Part shown: positions 9,832-20,247 of the stretch, piece by piece
How positions within the stretch are numbered: position 1 is the first letter of the stretch
How the letters are laid out: each line of letters opens with the position of its first letter
Assembly: GCF_015475875.1 (NCBI RefSeq)
Contig: NZ_JADKYM010000005.1
Coordinates: forward strand, 1 to 64,000
Length of the DNA stretch: 64,000 nucleotides
Source of the DNA: Sphingopyxis solisilvae
GTDB lineage: Bacteria > Pseudomonadota > Alphaproteobacteria > Sphingomonadales > Sphingomonadaceae
Direction: 5' to 3'
Position numbers and translations under genes: made by a program
Notes under the pieces: model-generated
Databases searched by the model: none
Told to the model about the DNA's origin: nothing
Seen by the model: only the letters and a program-made list of their open reading frames with translations

Positions 9832-11193
9832 CTAGTCGCGCCCGAGCATCAGGTCAACGAGTTCGCCGAGCCGTTCGAAACCGGTCACCGAAATTCCACC
9901 GACCGGCTTCATTCCCTTCGGCCCCCAGCCTCGCGAAAAACCCAGCTTTGCCGCCTCGCGCAGCCGCAGTCCGTCGTGCGACACCTGCCGCACCTCGCCC
10001 GACAGCGACAATTCGCCGAACACAATCGCGTCGGCGGGTACCGGCCGCTCGCTGAACGCCGAAATCAGCGCCGCCGCGACGGCCAGATCGGCGGCGGGAT
10101 CGGTCAGGCGGTAACCACCCGCGATGTTGAGATAGACTTCGGCGGCGCCCATTTGCAGACCGCAACGCGCCTCCAGCACCGCCAGCACCATCGCGAGCCG
10201 CCCGCTGTCCCAGCCGACGACGGCGCGGCGCGGCGTCGCCCCGCTGGCCAGCCGCACGGTCAGCGCCTGCACCTCGACCAGCACCGGGCGCGTGCCTTCC
10301 AATGCCGGAAACACCACCGATCCCGGCACGTCGCGGCTGCGGTCGGTCAGGAACAGGCTCGACGGGTTGCTGACCTCGCCCAGCCCCTCCTCGCCCATCG
10401 CGAACACCCCGATCTCGTCGGTGCCGCCGAAGCGGTTCTTTACCGCGCGCAGGATGCGGTATTGGTGGCTGCGCTCACCCTCGAACGCCAGCACGGTATC
10501 GACCATATGTTCGAGCACGCGCGGCCCCGCGATCGTCCCATCCTTGGTGACATGGCCGACCAGCACGATCGCGGCGTCGCTGTCCTTGGCATAACGGATC
10601 AGCTCCTGCGCGCTCGCGCGAACCTGGCTCACCGTCCCTGGCGCGCTGTCGATCAGGTCGCTGTGCATCGTCTGGATCGAATCGATCACGACGAAATCGG
10701 CGGTCTGCCGGTCGAGCGTCGCCAATATGTCGCGCACCGACGTCGCGCTGGCGAGCGCCACAGGTGCGTCGCCCAGCCCCAGCCGCTGCGCGCGCAGCCG
10801 CACCTGCGCCGCCGCCTCCTCGCCGCTGATGTAAACCACCGACTTACCCGCTTGCGCCAGCCGCCCCGCCGCCTGCAACAGCAAGGTCGATTTGCCGATC
10901 CCCGGATCGCCGCCGATCAACGTCGCCGACCCCGCGACGAAGCCGCCGCCCAGCGCGCGGTCGAATTCAGCGATCCCGCACAGCATCCGCTCGGGCATCC
11001 TGCTTTCGGCATTCAGCGTTTCGAGCGCGATCGTCCGCCCGCCCTTGCTCAGGTCATGCTTGGCCGAAAAGACAGTTTCGCCCGCTTCCTCGACCAGCGT
11101 GTTCCACTCGCCGCAATCGGCACATTGCCCCTGCCAGCGATAGGTGGCGGAGCCGCAATTTTGGCAGACATATTGGCGTTTTGTTTTGGCCAT
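9832..11193 (-). CDS. radA: DNA repair protein RadA
   Basis: 453 residues, full length. A RecA-like ATPase that drives branch migration during recombination. Order of domains: zinc finger (CQNCGSATYRWQGQCADC, about residues 10-27), RecA core with Walker A GGDPGIGKST, the RadA-specific KNRFGG motif, and the C-terminal Lon-protease-like domain. It heads a minus-strand operon with cvpA, the scaffold protein and the Kef antiporter. The upstream gap to the divergent fsa gene (11194-11381) carries a palindromic repeat at 11243-11319. Confidence 0.97.
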   Translation of the reverse strand: MAKTKRQYVCQNCGSATYRWQGQCADCGEWNTLVEEAGETVFSAKHDLSKGGRTIALETLNAESRMPERMLCGIAEFDRALGGGFVAGSATLIGGDPGIGKSTLLLQAAGRLAQAGKSVVYISGEEAAAQVRLRAQRLGLGDAPVALASATSVRDILATLDRQTADFVVIDSIQTMHSDLIDSAPGTVSQVRASAQELIRYAKDSDAAIVLVGHVTKDGTIAGPRVLEHMVDTVLAFEGERSHQYRILRAVKNRFGGTDEIGVFAMGEEGLGEVSNPSSLFLTDRSRDVPGSVVFPALEGTRPVLVEVQALTVRLASGATPRRAVVGWDSGRLAMVLAVLEARCGLQMGAAEVYLNIAGGYRLTDPAADLAVAAALISAFSERPVPADAIVFGELSLSGEVRQVSHDGLRLREAAKLGFSRGWGPKGMKPVGGISVTGFERLGELVDLMLGRD

Positions 11194-11242
11194 AGGCTTT
11201 GCTTAGCGGGAACATATATGGAACACCAGCGGTTTCCACCAT

Positions 11243-11319
11243 CGTCATTGCGAGCGAAGCGAAGCAATCCAGCGCCTGCGTAAACCGCCGTGGATTGCTT
11301 CGCTTCGCTCGCAATGACG
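11243..11319. repeat. Family 1 palindromic repeat, copy 1
   Basis: A 77-base imperfect palindrome: it begins CGTCATTGCGAGCGAAG and ends with the inverse, CTTCGCTCGCAATGACG, around a short variable centre. It lies between the divergent radA and fsa genes. Five more copies occur at 14535, 22027, 41939, 54711 and 59907. RNA from either strand could fold into one long hairpin. It resembles REP-type elements; no REP-associated transposase gene is in the window. Confidence 0.93.
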
Positions 11320-11381
11320 CAGAAAGGACAGTAGGGGATATCGCAACCCCGAATCATTCATCCAGCAGGATCGCCCATCCC

Positions 11382-12032
11382 ATGAAATTCTTCGCCGACA
11401 CCGCCGAAATCGCCGACATTCAGGAACTCGCCGCAACGGGCCTGCTCGACGGGGTCACCACCAATCCGTCGCTGATCGCCAAGTCGGGCCGTGATTTCAA
11501 GGAAGTGACCCGCGAAATCTGCGCGCTGACGACCGGCCCGGTGTCGGCCGAAGTCGTCGCGCTCGACCACGATACGATGATGCAGGAGGCCGAGATTCTC
11601 CGCAAGATCGCCGACAATGTTTGCATCAAGGTGCCGCTGACGATCGACGGGCTGAAAACGTGCAAGGCGCTGACCAGCGATGGGACGATGGTCAATGTGA
11701 CGCTCTGCTTCTCGGCCGCGCAGGCGCTGCTCGCCGCCAAGGCGGGCGCGACCTTTGTTTCGCCCTTCGTCGGCCGCCACGACGACAATGGTTTCGACGG
11801 GATGCAGCTGATCTCGGACATCCGCCTGATCTACGACAATTATGGCTATGAGACCGAAATCCTGGTCGCCAGCGTCCGCCACGGCATCCATGTGCTCGAA
11901 GCCGCCAAGATCGGCGCCGACGTGATGACCGCGCCGCCGTCGGTGATCAAGGGGCTGTTCAAGCATATCCTGACCGAAAAGGGCATCGAGGGGTTCCTGG
12001 CGGATTGGGCGAAGACGGGGCAGTCGATCTGA
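11382..12032 (+). CDS. fsa: Small transaldolase / fructose-6-phosphate aldolase family protein
   Basis: 216 residues, the short TalC/FSA class. Either interconverts sedoheptulose-7-P and glyceraldehyde-3-P in the pentose phosphate pathway or cleaves fructose-6-P. The Schiff-base lysine is Lys83 in NVCIKVPLT, and [11 protein letters not shown] and [11 protein letters not shown] are family motifs. The ATG at 11382 is preferred over upstream in-frame starts because the upstream frame runs through the palindromic repeat. Transaldolase and aldolase activities cannot be separated from sequence alone; the name in many genomes is tal. Confidence 0.93.
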   Translation: MKFFADTAEIADIQELAATGLLDGVTTNPSLIAKSGRDFKEVTREICALTTGPVSAEVVALDHDTMMQEAEILRKIADNVCIKVPLTIDGLKTCKALTSDGTMVNVTLCFSAAQALLAAKAGATFVSPFVGRHDDNGFDGMQLISDIRLIYDNYGYETEILVASVRHGIHVLEAAKIGADVMTAPPSVIKGLFKHILTEKGIEGFLADWAKTGQSI

Positions 12033-12037
12033 CAAAC

Positions 12038-12170
12038 ATCCTCCCTGTCGCGCAGCGATGGGGAGGTGGCAGCGGCGTAGCCGCTGACGGAGGGGCTATT
12101 ACGCGGCGGCGTCGCCCCTCCACCATCCTGCGGATGGTCCCCCTTCCCATGGCTTCGCCACAGGGAGGAT
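12038..12170. repeat. Family 2 repeat, copy A
   Basis: A 133-base element bounded by inverted ATCCTCCCTG / CAGGGAGGAT ends with inner hairpins (CCACCATCCTGCGGATGG; GGCAGCGGCGTAGCCGC). A second copy, in the opposite orientation, lies at 41086-41215. Here it starts 5 bases after the fsa stop codon and could act as a transcription barrier or mRNA 3' stabiliser. Confidence 0.9.
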
Positions 12171-12173
12171 TAC

Positions 12174-12193
12174 AGTTGACGTAAACGTCAACT
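12174..12193. promoter_or_regulatory. Perfect palindrome, probable MerR/LiuR-like operator
   Basis: AGTTGACGT and ACGTCAACT form a perfect inverted repeat with a 2-base AA spacer, 35 bases before the enoyl-CoA hydratase ATG. The shape TTGACGT-N2-ACGTCAA matches what is known for MerR-family regulators of the LiuR type that control acyl-CoA and branched-chain amino acid breakdown in proteobacteria. The regulator itself is not in the window. The operator function is inferred. Confidence 0.65.
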
Positions 12194-12228
12194 CACCGCG
12201 ATACTCGCCCGAAAGGGAGAGATTCGCG

Positions 12229-13023
12229 ATGACCGACACCACCATCCTCACCGAACGCCGCGGCCACATCCTCATCGTCACGATCAACCGCCCCGAGGCG
12301 CGCAACGCGGTCAATGCCGCGGTCCATATCGGCATCGGCACCGCGCTCGACGAGGCGGAAAACGACCCCGAAATCCGCGCCCTCGTTATTACCGGCGCAG
12401 GTGACAAAAGCTTCTGCGCGGGCGCCGACCTGGTCGCCCTGTCGCGCGGAGAGTCGCTCTATCCCGACGATCCCGCGCAGCAGGCGTGGGGCTTCGCCGG
12501 CATGGTGTCGCACCCGATTTCGAAACCGATCATCGCCGCGGTCAACGGCTTCGCGTTCGGCGGCGGTTGCGAGATCGCGCTGATGAGCGACATCATCGTC
12601 GCCGCCGATCACGCGCAGTTCGGCCTCCCCGAGGTCAAGGTCGGACTGTTCGCCGCGGCGGGCGGCGCCTTTCGCCTCGCGCAGCAAATCCCGCGCAAGC
12701 TGGCGATGGAATATATGCTGACCGGCGACCCGATCCCCGCCGCGCGCGCCGCCGAATTCGGGCTGGTCAATCATGTCGTCCCGCTCGCCGAGCTGCTCCC
12801 CACCGCGATCGCGCTCGCCGAAAAGATCGCCGCCAACGCGCCGCTGTCGGTGCAGGCGTCGAAGCGCGTCGCGCTTGGCATCCATGACGGTCGCATCGCC
12901 GCCGACGCGCCCTATTGGGAAGCCAACACGCTCGAACGTACCGCGCTGATGCGCAGCGAGGACGCACGCGAAGGCCCGCGCGCCTTTGCCGAAAAGCGCA
13001 AGCCTGAGTGGAAGGCGCGCTAA
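12229..13023 (+). CDS. Enoyl-CoA hydratase/isomerase family protein
   Basis: 264 residues with the crotonase fold. The oxyanion-hole segments FCAGADL and NGFAFGGGCEIAL and the catalytic-region FGLPEVKVGLF are present, with the Glu in LPEVK expected to be catalytic. It should hydrate an enoyl-CoA during fatty acid or amino acid breakdown in the cytoplasm. A GGGAG ribosome site precedes the ATG. The thiolase-like gene starts 1 base after its stop, so they form an operon under the palindromic operator at 12174. Chain-length specificity cannot be read from the sequence. Confidence 0.93.
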   Translation: MTDTTILTERRGHILIVTINRPEARNAVNAAVHIGIGTALDEAENDPEIRALVITGAGDKSFCAGADLVALSRGESLYPDDPAQQAWGFAGMVSHPISKPIIAAVNGFAFGGGCEIALMSDIIVAADHAQFGLPEVKVGLFAAAGGAFRLAQQIPRKLAMEYMLTGDPIPAARAAEFGLVNHVVPLAELLPTAIALAEKIAANAPLSVQASKRVALGIHDGRIAADAPYWEANTLERTALMRSEDAREGPRAFAEKRKPEWKAR

Positions 13024-13024
13024 A

Positions 13025-14551
13025 ATGACGATGACCGATCCCGAGCGCATTCCCGTCATCATCGGTGTCGGACAGGTCAATGACCGGCCCGAGGATCCCG
13101 ACGACGGTCTCGATTCGCTCGGGCTGATGGTCGCGGCGCTCGGGATCGCTGCCGAGGACGCTGGCGTATCACTCGACGATCTCAATAGCCTCGCGATCGT
13201 CGATCAGATCAGCTTTCACCACCTCGGCAAGCTATGCGAACCCCTCGCCGCCGCGATCGGCGCCAATCCGGTGATCAACTATCAGTCCGCCGCGCCGCAC
13301 GGCGATACCCCGGTGCGCCTGCTCAACGAGGCCGCGAACCGCATCGGCGCGGGCGAGGTCAAACTTGCCGCGATCGTCGGCGCCGAAGCGCTGCGCACCG
13401 CCGCGGGCCGCGCCGCCAAGGCTGCGAGCGGCGAAGACAAGAGCTATAATGCGATCCGCAAGGTCGCTACCCGACGCGAGCCGAACTATGCGCAGTTGCA
13501 CGGGCTGGCCGCCCCTGTCGATGTCTATCCGCTCTATGAAAATGCGACCCGCGCTGCGTGGGGCCAAAGCCTGTCCGACGCGCAGGCCGAAAGCGCCGAA
13601 ATCTGGGTGCGCTTTTCCGAAGTCGCCGCAGCGAACGACGGCGCATGGATCCGCAAAGCGGCGTCGCCCGAGGACATCCTCCGCGTCGACGAGCGCAACA
13701 GGCCGATCGCCTTCCCCTATTCGAAACTGATGGTCGCCAACTCGTCGGTGAACCAGGGCGCGGGCTTCATCGTCGCCAGCCTCGCCGAAGCTTGGCGGCG
13801 CGGCATCCCCGAAGACCGGCTGATCTACGTCGGGATGGGCGCGGCGGCGAAGGAGCACGCGAGCATCCTCCACCGCGACCGCTACGATGGCAGCGTCAGT
13901 ATGGAAACGTCAATCACCCGCACCCTCGCGCTCAACGGCATGACGGCTGCGGATTTCGATCATGTCGAACTTTACAGCTGCTTTCCTTGCGTGCCCAAGA
14001 TGGCGCGGCGCATCCTCGGCTGGCCGGTGGAGCGCCCCGCAACCGTGTTCGGCGGCCTGACCTTCGGCGGCGGCCCGATCGCCAATTATATGAGCCATGC
14101 GATCGTCTCGATGGTTGATCGGTTGCGCGCCGAGGGTCGCTATGGCTTCCTGTTCGCCAATGGCGGCTTCGCCACCGACAATCATTGCATCGTGCTGGGC
14201 AGCAAGCCGATCGCCGCCGCCAGCTTCCCGCAGGATTTCGACTATCAGGCCGAAGCCGAAGCCAAACGCGGACCGGTTCCCGAGCTTGTCGAGGATTACG
14301 CCGGACCGGCGACGATCGAGAGCTACACGGTGTTTTATGGGCGTGACGGGGCGCCAAAAGCGGGTGTGGTGGTGGCGCGGACGCCAGAGGACAAGCGCAC
14401 GCTGGCGCATGTCGATGTCGGCGACGCGGCGATGCTGGGGTTTCTGACCGACGGGACACAGGAGCCGGTTGGCATAGCGGGCCAAGTCGTTGCGCTCGAA
14501 GAAGGCTTTGGTTGGCGGGCAGTCCAATCCCCTTCGTCATTGCGAGCGTAG
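13025..14551 (+). CDS. Thiolase-like acetyl-CoA acetyltransferase family protein
   Basis: 508 residues from ATG 13025. It belongs to the thiolase superfamily, in the large SCP-x/acetyltransferase-like group (IPVIIGVGQ start; ELYSCFPCVPKMARRILG; GFLFANGGFATDNH; a C-terminal OB-like part with ESYTVFYGRDG). Where classical thiolases carry the nucleophilic Cys, this protein reads NYQSAAPHGDTP with no Cys, so it may use another residue or act as a non-canonical acyl transferase. The last residues (SPSSLRA) and the stop codon come from the family 1 repeat at 14535, so the C-terminus was reshaped by that element. Probably co-transcribed with the enoyl-CoA hydratase. Confidence 0.85.
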   Translation: MTMTDPERIPVIIGVGQVNDRPEDPDDGLDSLGLMVAALGIAAEDAGVSLDDLNSLAIVDQISFHHLGKLCEPLAAAIGANPVINYQSAAPHGDTPVRLLNEAANRIGAGEVKLAAIVGAEALRTAAGRAAKAASGEDKSYNAIRKVATRREPNYAQLHGLAAPVDVYPLYENATRAAWGQSLSDAQAESAEIWVRFSEVAAANDGAWIRKAASPEDILRVDERNRPIAFPYSKLMVANSSVNQGAGFIVASLAEAWRRGIPEDRLIYVGMGAAAKEHASILHRDRYDGSVSMETSITRTLALNGMTAADFDHVELYSCFPCVPKMARRILGWPVERPATVFGGLTFGGGPIANYMSHAIVSMVDRLRAEGRYGFLFANGGFATDNHCIVLGSKPIAAASFPQDFDYQAEAEAKRGPVPELVEDYAGPATIESYTVFYGRDGAPKAGVVVARTPEDKRTLAHVDVGDAAMLGFLTDGTQEPVGIAGQVVALEEGFGWRAVQSPSSLRA

Positions 14552-14616
14552 CGAAGCAATCCAGGGCGGTTTACGCCGACTCTGGATTGCCGCGTCGCTT
14601 CGCTCCTCGCAATGAC
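14535..14616. repeat. Family 1 palindromic repeat, copy 2
   Basis: An 82-base copy of the palindrome. Its left arm supplies the last codons and the stop of the thiolase-like gene, and its right end is 9 bases from the stop of the convergent ALDH gene. Placed between two convergent genes, the hairpin could work as a bidirectional terminator. Confidence 0.9.
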
Positions 14617-14624
14617 AAAGCTTT

Positions 14625-16127
14625 CTAGCCGAGGTCGAACGAAACCCCCTGCGCCAACGGCAACGCATCCGAATAATTGATCGTGTTCGTCGCGCGCCGC
14701 ATATATTGGCGCCAGCTGTCCGATCCGCTTTCGCGGCCGCCGCCAGTCTCTTTTTCCCCGCCAAACGCCCCGCCGATCTCGGCCCCACTCGTCCCCAGAT
14801 TGACGTTGGCGATGCCGCAATCGCTTGCGACCAGGAACCGCTCGGCCTCGCGCACATCGGTGGTAAAGATCGCCGACGACAGCCCCGCCGCCACATCATT
14901 GTGCAGCTCGATCACCGCGTCGAGATCGTCATAACGCATGATGTACAGGATCGGCGCGAACGTCTCTTCGAGCACCGGTCCGACCTGTCCCGGCATTTCG
15001 ACCAGCGCGGGCCTTACATAATAGCTGCTGCCGTCGCCAACGCGATCGCCACCGAAAACCATCCCGCCCGCCGCGCGCGCTGCATCGATCGCGCTTTGCA
15101 TGGCCTCATACGCCGCGCGGTCGATCAGCGGCCCGACCAGCACCTCGCCCTCCAGCGGATTACCGACGCGGACGCTGGCATAAGCGGCCTTCAATCGTGC
15201 GACAAACCCGTCGTAGATGCTGTCATTGACAAACAACCGCCGGGTCGTGGTACAGCGCTGCCCCGCGGTCCCCATCGCGCCGAACGCCACGCCGCGTAGC
15301 GCGAGGTCGAGATCGGCCGACGGCGCGACGATCGCGCCATTGTTCCCGCCGAGTTCAAGGATCGCGCGCGCAAACCGTGCAACCAGCCGCGGCGCCACCG
15401 CGCGCCCCATCCGGGTCGATCCGGTCGCCGACACCAACGCCACGCGCTTGTCATCGACCAGCGCCTCACCCACCGCGTGCCCGCCGATCAGCAATTGCGC
15501 GAGGCCTTCCGGCGCATCGCCGAACCGCGCCACCGCGCGGTCAAAAACCGCCTGCACCGCTAGCGCGGTCAGCGGCGTCTTTTCTGAAGGTTTCCACACC
15601 ACGCTGTTACCGCACACCAGCGCGATCGCCGCGTTCCATGCCCATACCGCGACCGGAAAGTTGAACGCCGAAATCACCCCGACGACGCCCAGCGGATGCC
15701 AGACCTCCATCATCCGGTGCCCCGCCCTTTCGGTCGCAATCGTCAGCCCGTAAAGCTGGCGCGAGAGCCCGACCGCGAAATCGCAGATGTCGATCATCTC
15801 CTGCACCTCGCCCGCGCCTTCGGACGGCACCTTGCCCGCCTCGATCGTCACCAGCCGCGCGAGATCGTCCTTTGCCGCGCGCAGTTCGTCGCCGAGCAGC
15901 CGCACCAGTTGGCCGCGGCGCGGCGCAGGGACGCGGCGCCAGGCCCGAAAGGCGGCGGTCGCGGTGTCGAGCACGGCCTCGGTGTGTGGCGTGTCCGCGA
16001 CCCGGACCATGCCGATCTGCTCGCCCGTCAGCGGCGTCACCGATGCCATCGACCCGCCGGTCCAGGCGTCACGATCGACGCCGAGTCCGTCAAGCAGTCG
16101 CGCGACATCATGGCCCAATTGCGTCAT
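14625..16127 (-). CDS. ALDH7-type aldehyde dehydrogenase, probable L-piperidine-6-carboxylate dehydrogenase
   Basis: 500 residues from ATG 16127, preceded by AAGGA; an upstream ATG at 16148 is possible. NAD(P)-dependent oxidation of aldehydes. Catalytic Cys292 lies in [12 protein letters not shown] and the general base Glu258 in ILELGG. The C-terminal signature [18 protein letters not shown] with [16 protein letters not shown] is typical of the antiquitin/ALDH7 group, which oxidises alpha-aminoadipic semialdehyde in lysine breakdown. No other lysine-pathway gene is beside it, so the substrate is inferred from family only. It is divergent from acs across a 99-base gap. Confidence 0.9.
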   Translation of the reverse strand: MTQLGHDVARLLDGLGVDRDAWTGGSMASVTPLTGEQIGMVRVADTPHTEAVLDTATAAFRAWRRVPAPRRGQLVRLLGDELRAAKDDLARLVTIEAGKVPSEGAGEVQEMIDICDFAVGLSRQLYGLTIATERAGHRMMEVWHPLGVVGVISAFNFPVAVWAWNAAIALVCGNSVVWKPSEKTPLTALAVQAVFDRAVARFGDAPEGLAQLLIGGHAVGEALVDDKRVALVSATGSTRMGRAVAPRLVARFARAILELGGNNGAIVAPSADLDLALRGVAFGAMGTAGQRCTTTRRLFVNDSIYDGFVARLKAAYASVRVGNPLEGEVLVGPLIDRAAYEAMQSAIDAARAAGGMVFGGDRVGDGSSYYVRPALVEMPGQVGPVLEETFAPILYIMRYDDLDAVIELHNDVAAGLSSAIFTTDVREAERFLVASDCGIANVNLGTSGAEIGGAFGGEKETGGGRESGSDSWRQYMRRATNTINYSDALPLAQGVSFDLG

Positions 16128-16226
16128 CCTGTGTTCCTTCCCCTGCATCCGCCCGCCCTTGCAGTTTATGTCTCGCGGGTTATCGCAGCCAGCAAGCGAG
16201 TCAAATCGAAAGCGGGAGAAGCAGAC

Positions 16227-18191
<1,965 letters not shown>

Positions 18192-18196
18192 CCACA

Positions 18197-18228
18197 ATCG
18201 TCTCCCCCGAGAAGGCGGGGGCGACGAT
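18197..18228. terminator. Bidirectional hairpin between convergent genes
   Basis: Arms ATCGTCTCCCCC and GGGGGCGACGAT pair over 12 bases with one mismatch and an 8-base loop. It sits in the 43 bases between the acs stop and the stop of the convergent serine hydrolase gene. There is no clear U-tract, so termination is inferred from position and stem strength. Confidence 0.55.
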
Positions 18229-18234
18229 AAAGGG

Positions 18235-19422
18235 CTATTCCGCCAGCGCTTCGCACAACCCGTCGGACGCCAGCGCGATCCGCGACTCCGACGTCTGGCG
18301 ATTGGCCGCGCTATTCTGCACGCCCTTCGTTTCGGTATTGAACGCCAACAGAGTCCCGACGCGCTGGTCGGGGCAAAAGCTCAGATAGGCACGAAAACCA
18401 TTCTGGTCGCCGTTGTGCCCGACGATACGCAAGCCCCGGGTGCGGTCGACGAAAAACGACAGCGCGCTCTGCGTCGTCGCCGCCATGCGGCCCTGCGTGA
18501 AGTCCTCGCCCGCCGAAATCTGCGGCACCCACATTTCCTCCAGCGACGACCGTTTCAGCACGCGATCATAATCCACCTGCCGCGCTGGATCGCCGAGCAG
18601 GAACGCCAGATATTTCGCCATGTCGGGCATCGGCGCGTTGAGCCCGCCGTTCGAAACCGTAACGCCGGTATCGACGTCGAACGGCGCAGCAACGCGCTTG
18701 CCATCGCGGATGTAATAGCTGTGCGAGCGATGCTGCAACAGATGCGGCGGGGTGCGGTCGAAATAGCTGGCGTGCATGCCGAGCGGTTTCAGGATGTTCT
18801 TGTCGATATAGACTTCATAATCCTCGCCCGACAGCCGCTCGATCACCTGCCCCAGATAGACGATGCCGGGGTTCGAATAGCCGAAGCGGCTGCCCGGTTT
18901 GAATTCGACGCGCGTGTAGGGCAGCATCGCGACCAGTTGGTCCCACCGCTGCGGCTCGAACGGCTGCCAGTCGTGGTCGCGCCACGGCCAGGTGCCGCTG
19001 CGGAACCCGGCGCTGTGGCTCATCAGCTGGCGCAGTGTGATCGCGCCGGTATCGCCATAGGGATTATACACCGCCGCGAGCTCGGGAACATATTTGACGA
19101 TCGGATCGTCGAGCGACAGCAATCCGCGGTCGCGCAGCTGCATGATCGCGATTCCGGTCATCGTCTTGGTGATCGATGCCCAGTGGTAGATAGTCCGGGC
19201 ATCGACCGGAACATGCGCGTCGACGTCCTGCTCGCCCAGATGATCGGCGGCGATTGTGCGGCTATCACGCACGACATAAAAGCTGCTGCCCGCAATGTTC
19301 GATTTGTCCATTTCGGCGCGGTGCAGCGCGCGAAACTCGCTGAGCGCCTTGTCGAAGCGTGTCTCGTCGGCGGCGGCAGGCGTGGTCGTCAGAATAAGCG
19401 CGGCGGCGATCCAGCGCATCAT
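18235..19422 (-). CDS. Exported serine hydrolase, class C beta-lactamase family
   Basis: 395 residues. N-terminal signal peptide (MMRWIAAALILTTTPAAA). The SxxK motif is SITK in YHWASITKTMTG, the YxN motif is YSN in FGYSNPG, and the HNGDQNGF segment may stand in for KTG. This places it in the serine beta-lactamase/DD-peptidase fold, a group that also includes esterases and D-aminopeptidases. No evidence shows antibiotic hydrolysis. GGGAGG lies upstream of the ATG at 19422. The gene sits 46 bases downstream of the Anbu gene on the same strand, so it could be read through from that cluster. Confidence 0.88.
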   Translation of the reverse strand: MMRWIAAALILTTTPAAADETRFDKALSEFRALHRAEMDKSNIAGSSFYVVRDSRTIAADHLGEQDVDAHVPVDARTIYHWASITKTMTGIAIMQLRDRGLLSLDDPIVKYVPELAAVYNPYGDTGAITLRQLMSHSAGFRSGTWPWRDHDWQPFEPQRWDQLVAMLPYTRVEFKPGSRFGYSNPGIVYLGQVIERLSGEDYEVYIDKNILKPLGMHASYFDRTPPHLLQHRSHSYYIRDGKRVAAPFDVDTGVTVSNGGLNAPMPDMAKYLAFLLGDPARQVDYDRVLKRSSLEEMWVPQISAGEDFTQGRMAATTQSALSFFVDRTRGLRIVGHNGDQNGFRAYLSFCPDQRVGTLLAFNTETKGVQNSAANRQTSESRIALASDGLCEALAE

Positions 19423-19468
19423 GGCAATCCCTCCCGATCCGGTGCTGACGGACGGTGGCCGAAGCCGA

Positions 19469-20200
19469 TCAGAAATGAAAGTCCGGCAATTCCGCCAGCG
19501 CGATCCCCAGCGCTTCGGCCCAGCCGTCGGCGACGCTCTGGAAATAAGCATCGCCGCGCTCGAATCGTCGTTCGCGCACCGTCGTATAATCGTCGCGCTC
19601 GTGGATCTTGAGGTCGATCGGCAGGTCGACCCCGGCGTTGGCGCGGATCGTCGAATCGAACGACACGCAGAGCAGCTTGACCGCATCCTCGAACGACATG
19701 GCGGGGTCATAGGAGCGCACGATGATCGGGCGACCATATTTGGTTTCGCCGATCTGGAAAAACGGATTATCCTCACCCGCCTCGATGAAATTGCCCTCGG
19801 GATAGATCAGGAACAGCCGCGGTTCGGCGCCCTTGATCTGTCCACCGACGATCAGCGAAGCGCGAAAGGCGGCGGCCGCGGCCGGTCCCTCGCTGTTATA
19901 GCGCATCACGATCTGGCGCAGCGTCTCGCCGATGGTCGTCGCGACCTGGAACATCGACGGCGCCGTCAGGATCGACGGGTGGCGGTCTTCGGGCGCCTTG
20001 GTACGTTCGTCGAGCAGGCTCACCACCGCTTGCGTCGTCGCCAGATTGCCCGCCGACATCAACGTGATGACGCGCTCGCCCGGGACGTGCCAGCTGCGCA
20101 TCTTGCGGACCTGCGCGATATCGTCGACGCCCGCATTGGTGCGGGTGTCCGACATGAACACCAGTCCCTTGTTGAGCCGCATTCCCACGCAATAAGTCAT
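19469..20200 (-). CDS. Anbu, bacterial proteasome-type protease homologue
   Basis: 243 residues. MTYCVGMRLNKGLVFMSDTRTNAG is characteristic of Anbu/BPH: after Met removal, Thr2 would be the N-terminal nucleophile of the Ntn-hydrolase fold. Anbu assembles into rings or open spirals in the cytoplasm; its substrates are not settled. ATG 20200 is chosen because it places Thr at position 2. Upstream on the same strand are the transglutaminase-like, alpha-E and ATP-grasp genes that accompany Anbu in many proteobacteria, so these four should act together, perhaps in making and recycling a peptide tag. That role is a published idea, not shown here. Confidence 0.93.
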   Translation of the reverse strand: MTYCVGMRLNKGLVFMSDTRTNAGVDDIAQVRKMRSWHVPGERVITLMSAGNLATTQAVVSLLDERTKAPEDRHPSILTAPSMFQVATTIGETLRQIVMRYNSEGPAAAAAFRASLIVGGQIKGAEPRLFLIYPEGNFIEAGEDNPFFQIGETKYGRPIIVRSYDPAMSFEDAVKLLCVSFDSTIRANAGVDLPIDLKIHERDDYTTVRERRFERGDAYFQSVADGWAEALGIALAELPDFHF

Positions 20201-20247
20201 CGAATCCCGTATCCCCGCCCCGGATCGTTTAGCCGCCCCCGGTCCGC

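Noticed and set aside
11209..11246. GGAAC motifs upstream of fsa as EcfG promoters
   Set aside because: The spacing to a CGTT-like box is 18 bases, or the -10 box reads CGGT; neither fits the consensus well.
18235..19422. Functional antibiotic beta-lactamase
   Set aside because: Only the SxxK and YxN motifs are clear; the family is broad and the third motif is not a standard KTG.
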